Shown: positions 56,633-64,000 of the stretch, piece by piece | Position numbering within the stretch: position 1 is the stretch's first letter | How the letters are laid out: each line of letters starts with the position of its first letter | Source: Actinomycetota bacterium | GTDB lineage: Bacteria; Actinomycetota; Acidimicrobiia; Acidimicrobiales; Ilumatobacteraceae | DNA: 64,000 nt | NCBI GenBank assembly: GCA_026393475.1 | Contig: JAPLAA010000008.1 | Coordinates: forward strand, 37,689 to 101,688 | Direction of reading: 5' to 3' | Translations under genes and position numbers: made by a program | The notes under the pieces: generated by a model | Told to the model about the DNA's origin: nothing | What the model saw: the letters and a program-made list of their open reading frames with translations, nothing else | Database searches by the model: none

Positions 56633-58120
56633 TCAGCGGTTCTGCGGGAAGCCGAGGTCGACGGTCGACGTGCGCGGGTCGGGCCAGCGGCTGGTGACCA
56701 CCTTGGTACGGGTGAAGAAGTTGATGCCGTCGGGGCCGTACATGTGCTGATCGCCGAACAGCGACGCCTTCCAGCCGCCGAAGCTGTAGTAGCTGACCGG
56801 CACCGGGATCGGCACGTTGACGCCGACCATGCCGACCTGCACGTCGAACTCGAACTGGCGGGCGACGCCGCCGTCGCGGGTGAAGATCGCCGTGCCGTTG
56901 CCGTACAGGTTGTCGTTGATGAGCTGCAGGCCCTCGTCGTAGCTGCCGATGCGGGTGACCGTGAGCACGGGGCCGAAGATCTCGTCGTCGTAGCACTTCA
57001 TGCCGGGCTTGGCGTGGTCGATGAGGCTCGGGTTGAGGAAGAAGCCGCCGTTGTCGGGAGCGCCCTGACGGCCGTCGACGACCACCGTCGCACCTTCCTC
57101 CGCAGCGCCGGCGACGTAGCCGGCGACCTTGTCCCGGTGCTCGCCGGTGATGAGCGGGCCCATCTCGTTGCCGGGCTCGCTCGCGGGGCCGACCTTGATG
57201 TCGGGGATGCGCGCCTGGATCCGCTCGATGAGGGCATCGGCCACGGAGTCGACCGCGAGCACGACGCTGATCGCCATGCACCGCTCGCCGGCCGACCCGT
57301 ACGCCGCGCTGACCGCTGCGTCGGCGGCCATGTCGAGATCGGCGTCGGGCAGCACGAGCATGTGGTTCTTCGCACCGCCGAGCGCCTGCACGCGCTTGCC
57401 GTTCTTCGTGCCGGTCTCGTAGATGTACTTCGCGATCGGGGTCGACCCGACGAAGCTGACGGCGGCGATGTCGGGATGCGTGAGGATCGTGTCGACGGCC
57501 TCCTTGTCGCCGTTGACGACGTTGAAGCAGCCGTCGGGCAGACCCGCCTGCTTCAGCAGCTCGGCGAGGAACATCGACGCCGACGGGTCCTTCTCGCTCG
57601 GCTTCAGCACGAACGTGTTGCCGCAGGCGAGGGCGTTGGCGAACATCCACATCGGCACCATCGCCGGGAAGTTGAACGGCGTGATGCCGGCCACCACGCC
57701 GAGCGGCTGCTTGATCGAGTACACGTCGACGCCCGTCGACGCCTGCTCGCTGTAGCCGCCCTTCAGCAGGTTGGGCACGCCGCACGCGAACTCGACGTTC
57801 TCGAGGCCGCGGGCCACCTCGCCGAGCGCATCGCTGAGCACCTTGCCGTGCTCGGCCGACAACAGCGAGGCGATCTCCTTGCGGTTGGCGGAGATGAGCT
57901 CGCGCATGTTGAACATCACCTCGGCCCGGCGCGACAGGTTGGTGGCGCGCCAAGCGGGGAACGCCGCCTTGGCGACGGCGATGACCGCCGACACCTCGTC
58001 GGCCGAGGCGAGGTCGACCGACGCGGCCTGCTCACCCGTCGCCGGGTTCCAGACGACGCCCGAACGGCCCGACGTTCCTTCGACGACCTTGCCGTCGATC
58101 CAATGGCTGATGCGTTGCAT
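56633..58120 (-). CDS. mmsA: CoA-acylating methylmalonate-semialdehyde dehydrogenase
   Basis: The 495-residue aldehyde dehydrogenase has the MmsA-type N terminus RISHWIDGKVVEG, NFPAMVPMWMFANALACGNTFVLKPSE, FVGSTPIAKYIYETGTKNGKRVQALGGAKNHMLVLPDADLD and the catalytic Cys in SAGERCMAISVVLAV. MmsA lacks the usual general-base Glu and transfers the acyl group to CoA. It oxidises malonate or methylmalonate semialdehyde to acetyl- or propionyl-CoA, the last step of pyrimidine and valine degradation. AGGAG lies 10 nt before the ATG. Confidence 0.92.
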   Translation of the reverse strand: MQRISHWIDGKVVEGTSGRSGVVWNPATGEQAASVDLASADEVSAVIAVAKAAFPAWRATNLSRRAEVMFNMRELISANRKEIASLLSAEHGKVLSDALGEVARGLENVEFACGVPNLLKGGYSEQASTGVDVYSIKQPLGVVAGITPFNFPAMVPMWMFANALACGNTFVLKPSEKDPSASMFLAELLKQAGLPDGCFNVVNGDKEAVDTILTHPDIAAVSFVGSTPIAKYIYETGTKNGKRVQALGGAKNHMLVLPDADLDMAADAAVSAAYGSAGERCMAISVVLAVDSVADALIERIQARIPDIKVGPASEPGNEMGPLITGEHRDKVAGYVAGAAEEGATVVVDGRQGAPDNGGFFLNPSLIDHAKPGMKCYDDEIFGPVLTVTRIGSYDEGLQLINDNLYGNGTAIFTRDGGVARQFEFDVQVGMVGVNVPIPVPVSYYSFGGWKASLFGDQHMYGPDGINFFTRTKVVTSRWPDPRTSTVDLGFPQNR

Positions 58121-58160
58121 GTGAGTGCTCCTGTGCGCTCGAGTGGAAACCCGGGAGGGG

Positions 58161-58174
58161 ACGCCCCGGGGCGT
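58161..58174. other. Palindrome ACGCCCCGGGGCGT between dihydropyrimidinase and MmsA genes
   Basis: A perfect 14-bp palindrome in the 66-nt gap, which could fold into a short hairpin modulating readthrough on the minus strand. Confidence 0.35.
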
Positions 58175-58186
58175 GGTCCGGAGGGG

Positions 58187-59629
58187 TCAGACCAGGTACT
58201 GCGACAGCCCGCGACGGACGTACTGGCCGTGGCCCTTGCGTCCGAGGTAGGTGTCGTTCTGGACCACGACGGTGCCGCGGCTGAGCACGGTGTCGACCTT
58301 GCCGTCGATCACCCAGCCCTCCCAGGCGCTGTGGTCCATGTTCATGTGGTGCTTGTCGTTGATGCCGATCTTGGTCTTGGTGTTGGGATCCCACACCACG
58401 ACGTCGGCGTCGCTGCCGGGCGCGATGACGCCCTTCTTCGGGTACATGCCGAACATGCGCGCCGGCGTGGTGCAGCAGGTCTCGACCCAGCGCTCGAGGC
58501 TGAGCTCGCCGGCGACGACACCCTGGTAGATCAGCTCCATGCGATGCTCGACGCCGCCGATGCCGTTCGGGATCTTCGAGAAGTCGCCCAGGCCGAGCTC
58601 CTTCTGGTCCTTGAAGCAGAACGGGCAGTGGTCGGTGCTGACCACCGCGAGCTCGTTCATGCGCAGGCCCTTCCACAGGTCGCCCTGGTGGCCGTGGCCC
58701 ATCTGACCGATGTAGTGCGGGTCGTGGTCCTTCGAGCGCACCGGCGTGGAGCACACCCACTTCGACCCCTCGAAGCCGGGCTGGCCGAGGGTCTCCTCGA
58801 GGGTGAGCCACAGGTACTGCGGGCACGTCTCGGCGAAGACGTTGCGGCCGTGGTGGCGGGCGGCGGCGACCTCGTTGAGCGCGTCGCCGGCCGACATGTG
58901 GACGATGTACAGCGGCACGTTGCCGGCCACGTGGCTGAGCACGATCGCCCGGTGCGTGGCCTCGGCCTCGAGCGGCGAGGGCCGGGTGTAGCTGTGGTAG
59001 CGCGGGTCGGTCTCGCCGCGGGCGAGCGCCTGCTGCACGAGCACGTCGATCGCGATGCCGTTCTCGGCGTGCATCATGATGACCGCGCCGCAGTCGGCGG
59101 CGGTCTGCATCGCCTTCAGGATCTGGCCGTCGTCGCTGTAGAAGACGCCCGGGTAGGCCATGAACAGCTTGAAGCTGCTGATGCCCTCGTGCTCGGTGAG
59201 GTACCGCAGCGCCTTGAGCGACTCGTCGTCGACACCGCCGATGATCTGGTGGAAGGCGTAGTCGATGGCGCACTCGCCGTCGGCCTTGCGGTGCCACTCG
59301 GCCAGGCCGTCGAACACGTTCTCGCCGGCGCGCTGCACGGCCATGTCGACGATGGTGGTGACGCCACCCCACGCCGCCGCCCGGGTGCCGGTCTCGAACG
59401 TGTCGCTCGCGAACGTGCCGCCGAAGGGCAACTCCATGTGCGTGTGCACGTCGACGCCGCCGGGGATGACGTACTTGCCCGCCGCGTCGATGACGGTGTC
59501 CATGCCCTCGTCGGTGAAGTACCCGGTCGAGCCGAGCGCCGTGATCGTCTCACCGTCGATGAGCACGTCCTGCGCGATCACCCCGGTCGTCGAGATGACC
59601 TTGCCGTTCTTGATGAGCGTCCTTGCCAT
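58187..59629 (-). CDS. hydA: Dihydropyrimidinase/hydantoinase
   Basis: Start ATG 59629 with GAAGGGGAA upstream, 480 residues (the 531-residue track form extends through a repeat). Metal-site residues appear in GVDVHTHMELPFGG, the carbamylated Lys region SFKLFMAYPG, MHAENG, IVHMSAGDA and STDHCPFCFKD. The cyclic amidohydrolase opens dihydrouracil or dihydrothymine to N-carbamoyl-beta-amino acids. The next enzyme (beta-ureidopropionase) is encoded just upstream on the same strand. Confidence 0.93.
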   Translation of the reverse strand: MARTLIKNGKVISTTGVIAQDVLIDGETITALGSTGYFTDEGMDTVIDAAGKYVIPGGVDVHTHMELPFGGTFASDTFETGTRAAAWGGVTTIVDMAVQRAGENVFDGLAEWHRKADGECAIDYAFHQIIGGVDDESLKALRYLTEHEGISSFKLFMAYPGVFYSDDGQILKAMQTAADCGAVIMMHAENGIAIDVLVQQALARGETDPRYHSYTRPSPLEAEATHRAIVLSHVAGNVPLYIVHMSAGDALNEVAAARHHGRNVFAETCPQYLWLTLEETLGQPGFEGSKWVCSTPVRSKDHDPHYIGQMGHGHQGDLWKGLRMNELAVVSTDHCPFCFKDQKELGLGDFSKIPNGIGGVEHRMELIYQGVVAGELSLERWVETCCTTPARMFGMYPKKGVIAPGSDADVVVWDPNTKTKIGINDKHHMNMDHSAWEGWVIDGKVDTVLSRGTVVVQNDTYLGRKGHGQYVRRGLSQYLV

Positions 59630-59669
59630 GTGGGTTCCCCTTCCCTCGTTCCGTCTGTCCGTCGGTGTG

Positions 59670-59731
59670 TTCGTCGGTGTTCGTCGGTGTTCGTCGGTGG
59701 TTCGTCGGTGGTTCGTCGGTGTTCGTCGTGG
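59670..59731. repeat. TTCGTCGGTG repeats of 10 or 11 nt before the dihydropyrimidinase gene
   Basis: Five TTCGTCGGTG copies (starts 59670, 59680, 59690, 59701 and 59712) and a degenerate sixth occupy the 109-nt gap. The spacing alternates between 10 and 11 nt because some units carry one extra G. Confidence 0.75.
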
Positions 59732-59738
59732 CGTGTGA

Positions 59739-60599
59739 TCAGTGCTCGACGAGCTCGTCGTACGCGTCCGGACGACGGTCACGGTAGAACGCCCAGCGGT
59801 CGCGGACCTGCTTGATCTTGTCCATGTCGAGGTCGCGCACGATCAGCTCGGGCTGGTACGCGTCGCCGACCTCGCCGACGAACTTGCCCTCGGGATCGAC
59901 GAAGTAGCTCTGCCCGTAGAAGTCGTTCTCGCCGAGCGGCTCGATGCCCACCCGGTTGATCGCACCGACGTAGTAGATGTTGGCGACGGCCGATGCCGGC
60001 TGCTCGAGGCGCCACAGGTACTCGCTGAGCCCGCGGTGCGTGGCCGACGGGTTGAACACGATCTCCGCGCCGTTGAGGCCGAGCGCACGCCAGCCCTCGG
60101 GGAAGTGGCGGTCGTAGCAGATGTACACGCCGACCTTGCCGACGGCGGTGTCGAACACGGGATACCCGCCGGTGCCGGGCTTGAAGTAGAACTTCTCCCA
60201 GAACCCCTTGGTCTGCGGGATGTGCTGCTTGCGGTACTTGCCGAGGTAGCTGCCGTCGGCGTCGATCACCGCAGCGGTGTTGTAGTAGATGCCCGGCTGG
60301 ACGATCTCGTACATCGGCAGCACCATCACCATGCCGAGCTCCTTGGCGAGCGCCATGAACCGCTGGGTGGTGGGACCGTCGGGGATGTACTCGGTGTACT
60401 CGTAGTACTCGGTGTCCTGCACCTGGCAGAAGTACGGGCCGTAGAACAGCTCCTGGAAGCAGATGACCTGCGCACCCTGGGCAGCAGCCTCGCGGGCGTA
60501 CTGCTCGTGCTTGTCGATCATCTCGGCCTTCGTGCCCGGCCAATCGGTCTGCACCAGTGCCGCGCGAACGGTGCGGCCCCCCGTCGACGTGTCGCTCAT
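59739..60599 (-). CDS. Beta-ureidopropionase-like nitrilase superfamily hydrolase
   Basis: Start ATG 60599, 286 residues, 7 nt after TACGAT. The Glu-Lys-Cys triad is visible: Glu in ICFQELFYGPYF, Lys in LGKYRKQHIPQ and Cys in VYICYDRHFPEG. This pattern and length match N-carbamoyl-beta-alanine amidohydrolases of the nitrilase superfamily. It converts the ring-opened product to beta-alanine or beta-aminoisobutyrate, CO2 and ammonia. It is the first gene of the pyrimidine run, divergent from the MocR regulator. Confidence 0.9.
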   Translation of the reverse strand: MSDTSTGGRTVRAALVQTDWPGTKAEMIDKHEQYAREAAAQGAQVICFQELFYGPYFCQVQDTEYYEYTEYIPDGPTTQRFMALAKELGMVMVLPMYEIVQPGIYYNTAAVIDADGSYLGKYRKQHIPQTKGFWEKFYFKPGTGGYPVFDTAVGKVGVYICYDRHFPEGWRALGLNGAEIVFNPSATHRGLSEYLWRLEQPASAVANIYYVGAINRVGIEPLGENDFYGQSYFVDPEGKFVGEVGDAYQPELIVRDLDMDKIKQVRDRWAFYRDRRPDAYDELVEH

Positions 60600-60606
60600 G
60601 CGGCGG

Positions 60607-60612
60607 ATCGTA
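60607..60612 (-). promoter_or_regulatory. -10 hexamer TACGAT, leaderless-type, beta-ureidopropionase gene
   Basis: TACGAT, 7 nt, ATG 60599. The adjoining operator-like repeats begin at 60632, in the -35 zone of this promoter. Confidence 0.55.
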
Positions 60613-60631
60613 ATGTTCCACCCTGGTGCTG

Positions 60632-60657
60632 ACAATGGCGATATTGTGCCCGCACAA
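60632..60657. promoter_or_regulatory. Operator-like ACAAT/ATTGT and TTGTGC/GCACAA repeats
   Basis: ACAAT (60632-60636) and ATTGT (60643-60647) form one inverted repeat; TTGTGC-CC-GCACAA (60644-60657) is a perfect palindrome sharing the middle half-site. Three half-sites about 11 bp apart are a likely MocR binding site controlling both divergent promoters. Confidence 0.55.
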
Positions 60658-60699
60658 ACCGTTACACGCCGTTCACAGGGACCGGCGGGAAAGGCCCGA

Positions 60700-62052
60700 G
60701 TGGACCTCGCATCGGTGATCTCGAACGGCATCGACGATCGCAGCGCGAAGGGCATCGCCGCGGCCATCGGACGGCTGGTGTCCTCCGGCGAGCTGCAGCC
60801 CGGGAACCGGCTCCCCACGGTCCGCGAACTCTCGCGGGCCCTCGGCGTGTCGCCCACCACCGTCAGCGAGGCGTGGCAGACCCTGGCCCTCGTCGGGGCG
60901 ATCGACGCCCGCGGCCGACAGGGCACCTTCGTCCGACAGCCCACCGGACCGGGCTCGCCCCGCCGCTACCGCCGGGTCACCGAGGGGCCCGGCCACTTCG
61001 CGCTCGACCTCTCCACCGGCACCCCCGATCCGGCACTGCTGCCCGACCTCGGCCCGGTCATCGCCCGGGTGAGCGGCCAGGCGCTCACGTCCAGCTACCT
61101 CGACCAACCGGTGCTGCCCGCCCTCGACGAACGCCTGCGCGCCGGATGGCCGTTCCGCCCCGAAGAACTCACCGTGGTCGACGGCGCGATGGACGCGCTC
61201 GACCGGGTGGCGCAGGTGATCGTGAGGCTCGGCGACCGTGTCGTCGTCGAGCACCCTGCGTTCCCGCCGGTACTCGACCTGCTCGAGCAACTCGGCGCCG
61301 TCACGATCGGCGTCGACGTCGACGACGAGGGCATGGTGCCCGAACAGCTGGCCGCCGCGCTCGATCAGCGACCCGTCGCGGTGTTCTGCCAGCCGAGGGC
61401 CCACAACCCCACCGGCGTCACGATGAGCCGCCGCCGCGCCAAGGTGCTCGCCGATCTGCTGCAGCACCACGACGCCCGGCCGATCGTCGTCGAGGACGAC
61501 CACTCCGGCGACATCGCCAGCGGCAAGCTCGTCAGCTTCGGTCAGCGCCTGCCCGCCCGCACGGTCCACGTCCGCAGCTACTCCAAGAGCCACGGACCCG
61601 ACCTCCGACTCGCAGCGGTCGGGGGCGCGGGCGACGTGATCACTGCGGTCGCGAACCGGCGCCTGCTCGGCCCCGGGTGGAGCAGCCGCATCCTGCAGGC
61701 CGTGCTGCTCGAGATGCTCGACGACCCCGCCACGCTCGACGCGGTCGCGGCGGCCCGCGACGAGTACGCCGCCCGGCGCAGTGCGATCACCTCCGTGCTC
61801 GACACCCACGGCGTGCCCTTCACCGGCACCGACGGCATCAACCTGTGGATGCGCGTGCGCGACGAGCGCTCGGCACTGCTCACGCTCGCGGCCCAGGGCG
61901 TCGGCGCCGCGCCGGGCGAGCCGTTCCAGGTGCGCGACGACGACCCGCACATCCGCGTCACCGTCGGACTCGTGCCCACGACGGAACAACGGCTGGCCGG
62001 CCGCCTGGCCGAGGCTGCCAACCTGCAGCCCAACCGCTCCGGTCAGCGCTGA
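60700..62052 (+). CDS. MocR/GntR-type regulator with aminotransferase-like domain
   Basis: I take GTG 60700 (AAAGG upstream) rather than earlier starts, which fall in the operator; 450 residues. The N-terminal winged helix (GIAAAIGRLVSSGELQPGNRLPTVRELSRALGVSPTTVSEAWQTL) is of the GntR class. The rest is a PLP type I fold with FCQPRAHNPTGVTMS and the PLP-binding Lys in VRSYSKSHGPDLRLAAVGG. MocR proteins sense amino compounds by aldimine exchange. Beta-alanine or beta-aminoisobutyrate, products of the divergent genes, are natural candidates. Confidence 0.88.
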   Translation: MDLASVISNGIDDRSAKGIAAAIGRLVSSGELQPGNRLPTVRELSRALGVSPTTVSEAWQTLALVGAIDARGRQGTFVRQPTGPGSPRRYRRVTEGPGHFALDLSTGTPDPALLPDLGPVIARVSGQALTSSYLDQPVLPALDERLRAGWPFRPEELTVVDGAMDALDRVAQVIVRLGDRVVVEHPAFPPVLDLLEQLGAVTIGVDVDDEGMVPEQLAAALDQRPVAVFCQPRAHNPTGVTMSRRRAKVLADLLQHHDARPIVVEDDHSGDIASGKLVSFGQRLPARTVHVRSYSKSHGPDLRLAAVGGAGDVITAVANRRLLGPGWSSRILQAVLLEMLDDPATLDAVAAARDEYAARRSAITSVLDTHGVPFTGTDGINLWMRVRDERSALLTLAAQGVGAAPGEPFQVRDDDPHIRVTVGLVPTTEQRLAGRLAEAANLQPNRSGQR

Positions 62053-62071
62053 CCAGCGGGCCGACCGGCCC
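62041..62071. terminator. Palindrome and hairpin between convergent genes
   Basis: GGTCAGCGCTGACC (62041-62054) is a perfect palindrome that contains the MocR stop codon. GGGCC/GGCCC (62058-62071) follows with a 4-nt loop. Together they probably form a bidirectional terminator. Confidence 0.5.
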
Positions 62072-62074
62072 ACG

Positions 62075-62881
62075 TCACATCGGGGACGACTTCACCAGCT
62101 CGTGGGCCATGGCGCACTCGGCGTCGAGCACGCCCGGCTCGGTCGCGTCGGCCGGGCCGTCCGGACCGATCACGCTGCCGAACAGGGCGAGCGGCAGCGG
62201 TTCCGCGTCGGCATCCCAGGGCTCGCGCACGTCGGCGATCCGGGTCGACATCGTCGTGAACAGCGGCTCGGGCAGGCGTCGGCCGCGCCCGGCCACGAGC
62301 CAGGTGGGCACCTCGCTGCAATAGGCCACGCTCGCCAACGCCCGCGAGCCGGGGGACGCGAGGACCTCGCCCGCTCCGGCCGCCATCGCCTCCACCAGCA
62401 CGACGTCGGCTGCCACGGCTGCGGCAGCGATGCCGGCTGCCGGCACGACCTCGGCCTCGATGTCGGCCCGCTGGAGTCGGCGGACGAACGAGCTGCCCTC
62501 GTCGTCGGCGTCGACCGCGAGCACCCGGATGTCGCCTCGCCGCATCACGGCGTCACCGATGAGATCGGGCCACCCCACCACGCAGACGGTGGCGTCGTCG
62601 GGCAGGAGATCGAAGAGGTGGTCGGGCGTGCGGTCGTGCTCGACCTCGCTCGCGAGCTGGTGAGCCGCGTCGAACGGGCGCGCCGAGGTGAGCAACGACG
62701 AGCAGAACCACCACAGCGGGCCGCTGGTGGGATGGCGTTCGACGATCCGCCGGCAGGCGATCACCAGACCGGCCGGCTCGAACTGGAGACCGCGCAACGC
62801 GCCGGCGGTCTCGCGCACGAGCATCCGCTGGTCGCCACCCGACGCCCTGGCCACGTAGCGGAGACGTTCGATGGGATGCAC
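62075..62881 (-). CDS. Hypothetical protein, IF-2B/Rossmann-like
   Basis: GTG start, 6 nt after TAGGTT; 268 residues. The N-terminal half is helical (ERLRYVARASGGDQRMLVRETAGALRGL). The second half alternates hydrophobic strands with acidic turns (TVCVVGWPDLIGDAV, IRVLAVDADDEGSSFVRRL, DVVLVEAMAAGAGEVL, PTWLVAGRGRRLPEPL). The pattern recalls the C-terminal fold of eIF-2B/ribose-1,5-bisphosphate isomerase-like proteins, where DVVLVGAD-type strands are found, but the motifs are not strong. No context assigns it. Confidence 0.6.
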   Translation of the reverse strand: MHPIERLRYVARASGGDQRMLVRETAGALRGLQFEPAGLVIACRRIVERHPTSGPLWWFCSSLLTSARPFDAAHQLASEVEHDRTPDHLFDLLPDDATVCVVGWPDLIGDAVMRRGDIRVLAVDADDEGSSFVRRLQRADIEAEVVPAAGIAAAAVAADVVLVEAMAAGAGEVLASPGSRALASVAYCSEVPTWLVAGRGRRLPEPLFTTMSTRIADVREPWDADAEPLPLALFGSVIGPDGPADATEPGVLDAECAMAHELVKSSPM

Positions 62882-62887
62882 GCCGCG

Positions 62888-62893
62888 AACCTA
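62888..62893 (-). promoter_or_regulatory. -10 hexamer TAGGTT, leaderless-type
   Basis: TAGGTT, 6 nt, GTG 62881 on the minus strand. Confidence 0.45.
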
Positions 62894-62969
62894 GTGGCGA
62901 TCCCCCGCCGGTGCACCGCCGCGGTCGGGGTCCGAGTTCCAGCTGCGGGTCGGAGGACCCGCGGGCGGG

Positions 62970-63347
62970 TCATTCCACGACGAGGGTGAACACCACCTGT
63001 TCGGTGTCGTGGGTCTCGACCTCGAACTCGCCGGCCTCGTCGGCGACGAAGGTGATCGTGACGTCCGTGCCCTCGCTCTCGATGTCGTAGCCGTGCACGT
63101 GGAACTCGTGCTCCTCGGCGGCGGTGATGTGGAGCGACACGGTCGAGCCCTTGGCGACGGTCTGAGTGGTCGGCTCGGCGGCGTCAGCGTCGACGTCGAT
63201 CACGATCGCGTCCGCGGATGCGGATGCGGCGATCGTGCTGCCGGTCGAGTCGTGGTGATCGGCCGATTCGTCGTCCCCGCCGCACGCCGCGAGCAGGAGG
63301 ATGGGGAGGGCACCGAGTGCCAGGGCGCGACGAAGAACGAGGCTCAT
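62970..63347 (-). CDS. Cupredoxin-like lipoprotein
   Basis: Start ATG 63347, 125 residues. A lipoprotein signal (LGALPILLLAACGG, C22) is followed by an Asp/His-rich linker (DDESADHHDS). The mature part ends with VAKGSTVSLHITAAEEHEFHVHGYDIESEG and FEVETHDTEQVVFTLVVE, the beta-sandwich pattern of cupredoxin-like EfeO/COX2-type domains. The usual Cys ligand of blue copper proteins is absent, so any metal would be held by His. It may be a periplasmic metal-binding or electron-transfer-related protein. Confidence 0.72.
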   Translation of the reverse strand: MSLVLRRALALGALPILLLAACGGDDESADHHDSTGSTIAASASADAIVIDVDADAAEPTTQTVAKGSTVSLHITAAEEHEFHVHGYDIESEGTDVTITFVADEAGEFEVETHDTEQVVFTLVVE

Positions 63348-63423
63348 GGCAGTCAGGTCGTCGGTCGGGAGCATCCGGTTCCCGGCGACATGGTGCGAGT
63401 GCCACATGCCAGGCGGGTGGCAC

Positions 63424-63457
63424 CTGGGACTCGGACCGGCGGCTGGGACTCGGACCG
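63424..63457. repeat. 15-nt direct repeat CTGGGACTCGGACCG
   Basis: Two exact copies 19 nt apart (63424-63438 and 63443-63457) lie in the divergent gap between the lipoprotein and the gene at 63502. They could be regulatory sites or another drift repeat. Confidence 0.5.
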
Positions 63458-63488
63458 CATGAGCTGGGGGCGCGACCGGTCGGCTTGG

Positions 63489-63494
63489 TAGCTT
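63489..63494 (+). promoter_or_regulatory. -10 hexamer TAGCTT, leaderless-type
   Basis: TAGCTT, 7 nt, GTG 63502. Confidence 0.45.
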
Positions 63495-63501
63495 GTCGCC
63501 C

Positions 63502-63993
63502 GTGGCCATGAATCCTTCGCCCGACGTCGTCCTCACCTCGCTCGACGGTGACGCCCGCCCGCTCGAGGAGTGGCTCACCACGTTCCACCTCGCCAGCGTG
63601 ATCCTCGACCCGTTCACCAACGAGAGCGCCTGGATCCTGAAGACGGCGGTCCGCATCCTCGACGGCTTCCGCGGGTCCGACGCTCGGGTCAACTTCGTGC
63701 TCACCTGCACCCGCGCCGAGGCACGCGACTTCCTCGGACCGCTCACCGACGACTTCCTCGTCTACTGCGACGCCGACCGGTCCTTCGTGAAGTCCCTCGG
63801 CCTGGCCGAGCTGCCGGCGTTCGTGTTCCTCCGTACCGATGGCACCGTTCCGGCCGCCGCAGAGGGCTGGAACGCCGCCGAGTGGCGTGGCGTCGCCGAC
63901 GCGATCGCCGAGTCGTGCGCCTGGTCGCGGCCGAACATGCCGGTCGCCGGCGACCCCGGCCCGTTCCACGGCACGCCCGCGCTCGCGGGCTGA
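63502..63993 (+). CDS. Redoxin-like hypothetical protein
   Basis: GTG 63502 gives 163 residues. The order of elements resembles a thioredoxin fold: a LEEWLTTFHLASVILDP strand-helix region, LVYCDADRSFVKSLGLAELPAFVFLRTDG with the cis-Pro-like ELPAFVF loop, and a C-terminal helix WRGVADAIAESC. There is no CxxC motif at the usual place; Cys residues are scattered (VLTCTR, VYCDAD). It is probably a redox-inactive thioredoxin-like protein of the type often seen in actinobacteria. The last 7 nt of the window show nothing further. Confidence 0.65.
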   Translation: MAMNPSPDVVLTSLDGDARPLEEWLTTFHLASVILDPFTNESAWILKTAVRILDGFRGSDARVNFVLTCTRAEARDFLGPLTDDFLVYCDADRSFVKSLGLAELPAFVFLRTDGTVPAAAEGWNAAEWRGVADAIAESCAWSRPNMPVAGDPGPFHGTPALAG

Positions 63994-64000
63994 CCCGAAC

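Overview
This is a high-GC (roughly 70%) bacterial chromosome segment carrying about 68 protein-coding genes, densely packed on both strands. An F420-type LLM oxidoreductase, a Suf iron-sulfur cluster, UbiA and DUF2510 proteins, ethylmalonyl-CoA-type enzymes and many apparently leaderless genes (TANNNT hexamer 6-7 nt before an ATG or GTG) point to an actinobacterium, probably of the Acidimicrobiia/Ilumatobacter type. That placement is inference; no rRNA gene is present. I saw no tRNA, rRNA, IS element, prophage or CRISPR array.

Layout. 1-4700: end of an ABC importer ATPase, an M24 peptidase, small enzymes, an orphan HicB-like gene and a YbaK deacylase with a nearby truncated copy. 4765-9119: a promoter and a yybP-ykoY-like Mn2+ riboswitch ahead of a P-type ATPase, then a zinc-ribbon protein and an HtpX-like protease. 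9308-14258: a Suf region (sufB, metallo-hydrolase, four-Cys protein, sufD, Rieske protein, sufC). 14413-22123: a molybdopterin oxidoreductase with an HxlR regulator, a ferredoxin, oligopeptidase B, a MauE-like protein and an MBL hydrolase. 22221-25075: alpha/beta hydrolase, thioredoxin-domain protein and a UGSC-family selenoprotein whose in-frame UGA splits it in the ORF track. 25137-33355: MutY, MaoC hydratase, LPG-synthase-like membrane protein, serine hydrolase, nucleotidyltransferase, a two-component system with an acidic exported protein, and LOG. 33447-49171: an Mcd-like acyl-CoA dehydrogenase, MFS, sugar transferase, Mcl1 and Mcl2-like lyases, MATE, UbiA, dienelactone hydrolase, class III aminotransferase, PlsC, a second selenoprotein (peroxiredoxin with UGA at the peroxidatic position) and a VIT1-like transporter. 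49202-62052: a long minus-strand catabolic run with a divergent MocR regulator. 62075-64000: a Rossmann-like protein, a His-rich lipoprotein and a redoxin-like protein.

How the genes may work together. The 49-62 kb run contains beta-ureidopropionase, dihydropyrimidinase, CoA-acylating (methyl)malonate semialdehyde dehydrogenase, an LLM oxidoreductase, an RbsABC-type importer, an isopenicillin-N-synthase-like dioxygenase, a VOC protein and a TudS-related desulfidase. It looks like a reductive pyrimidine degradation island, possibly extended to modified or thio-pyrimidines. The class III aminotransferase at 45 kb could supply the missing transamination. The two UGA-containing genes imply that the organism inserts selenocysteine.

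Three non-coding themes recur: short tandem repeats (often 11 nt) that repeat the stop codon at gene ends; a 39-nt REP-like palindrome family with CGTGAGC/GCTCACG ends in two convergent gaps; and leaderless promoters, two of which use the upstream gene's TAG stop codon as part of the -10 hexamer.
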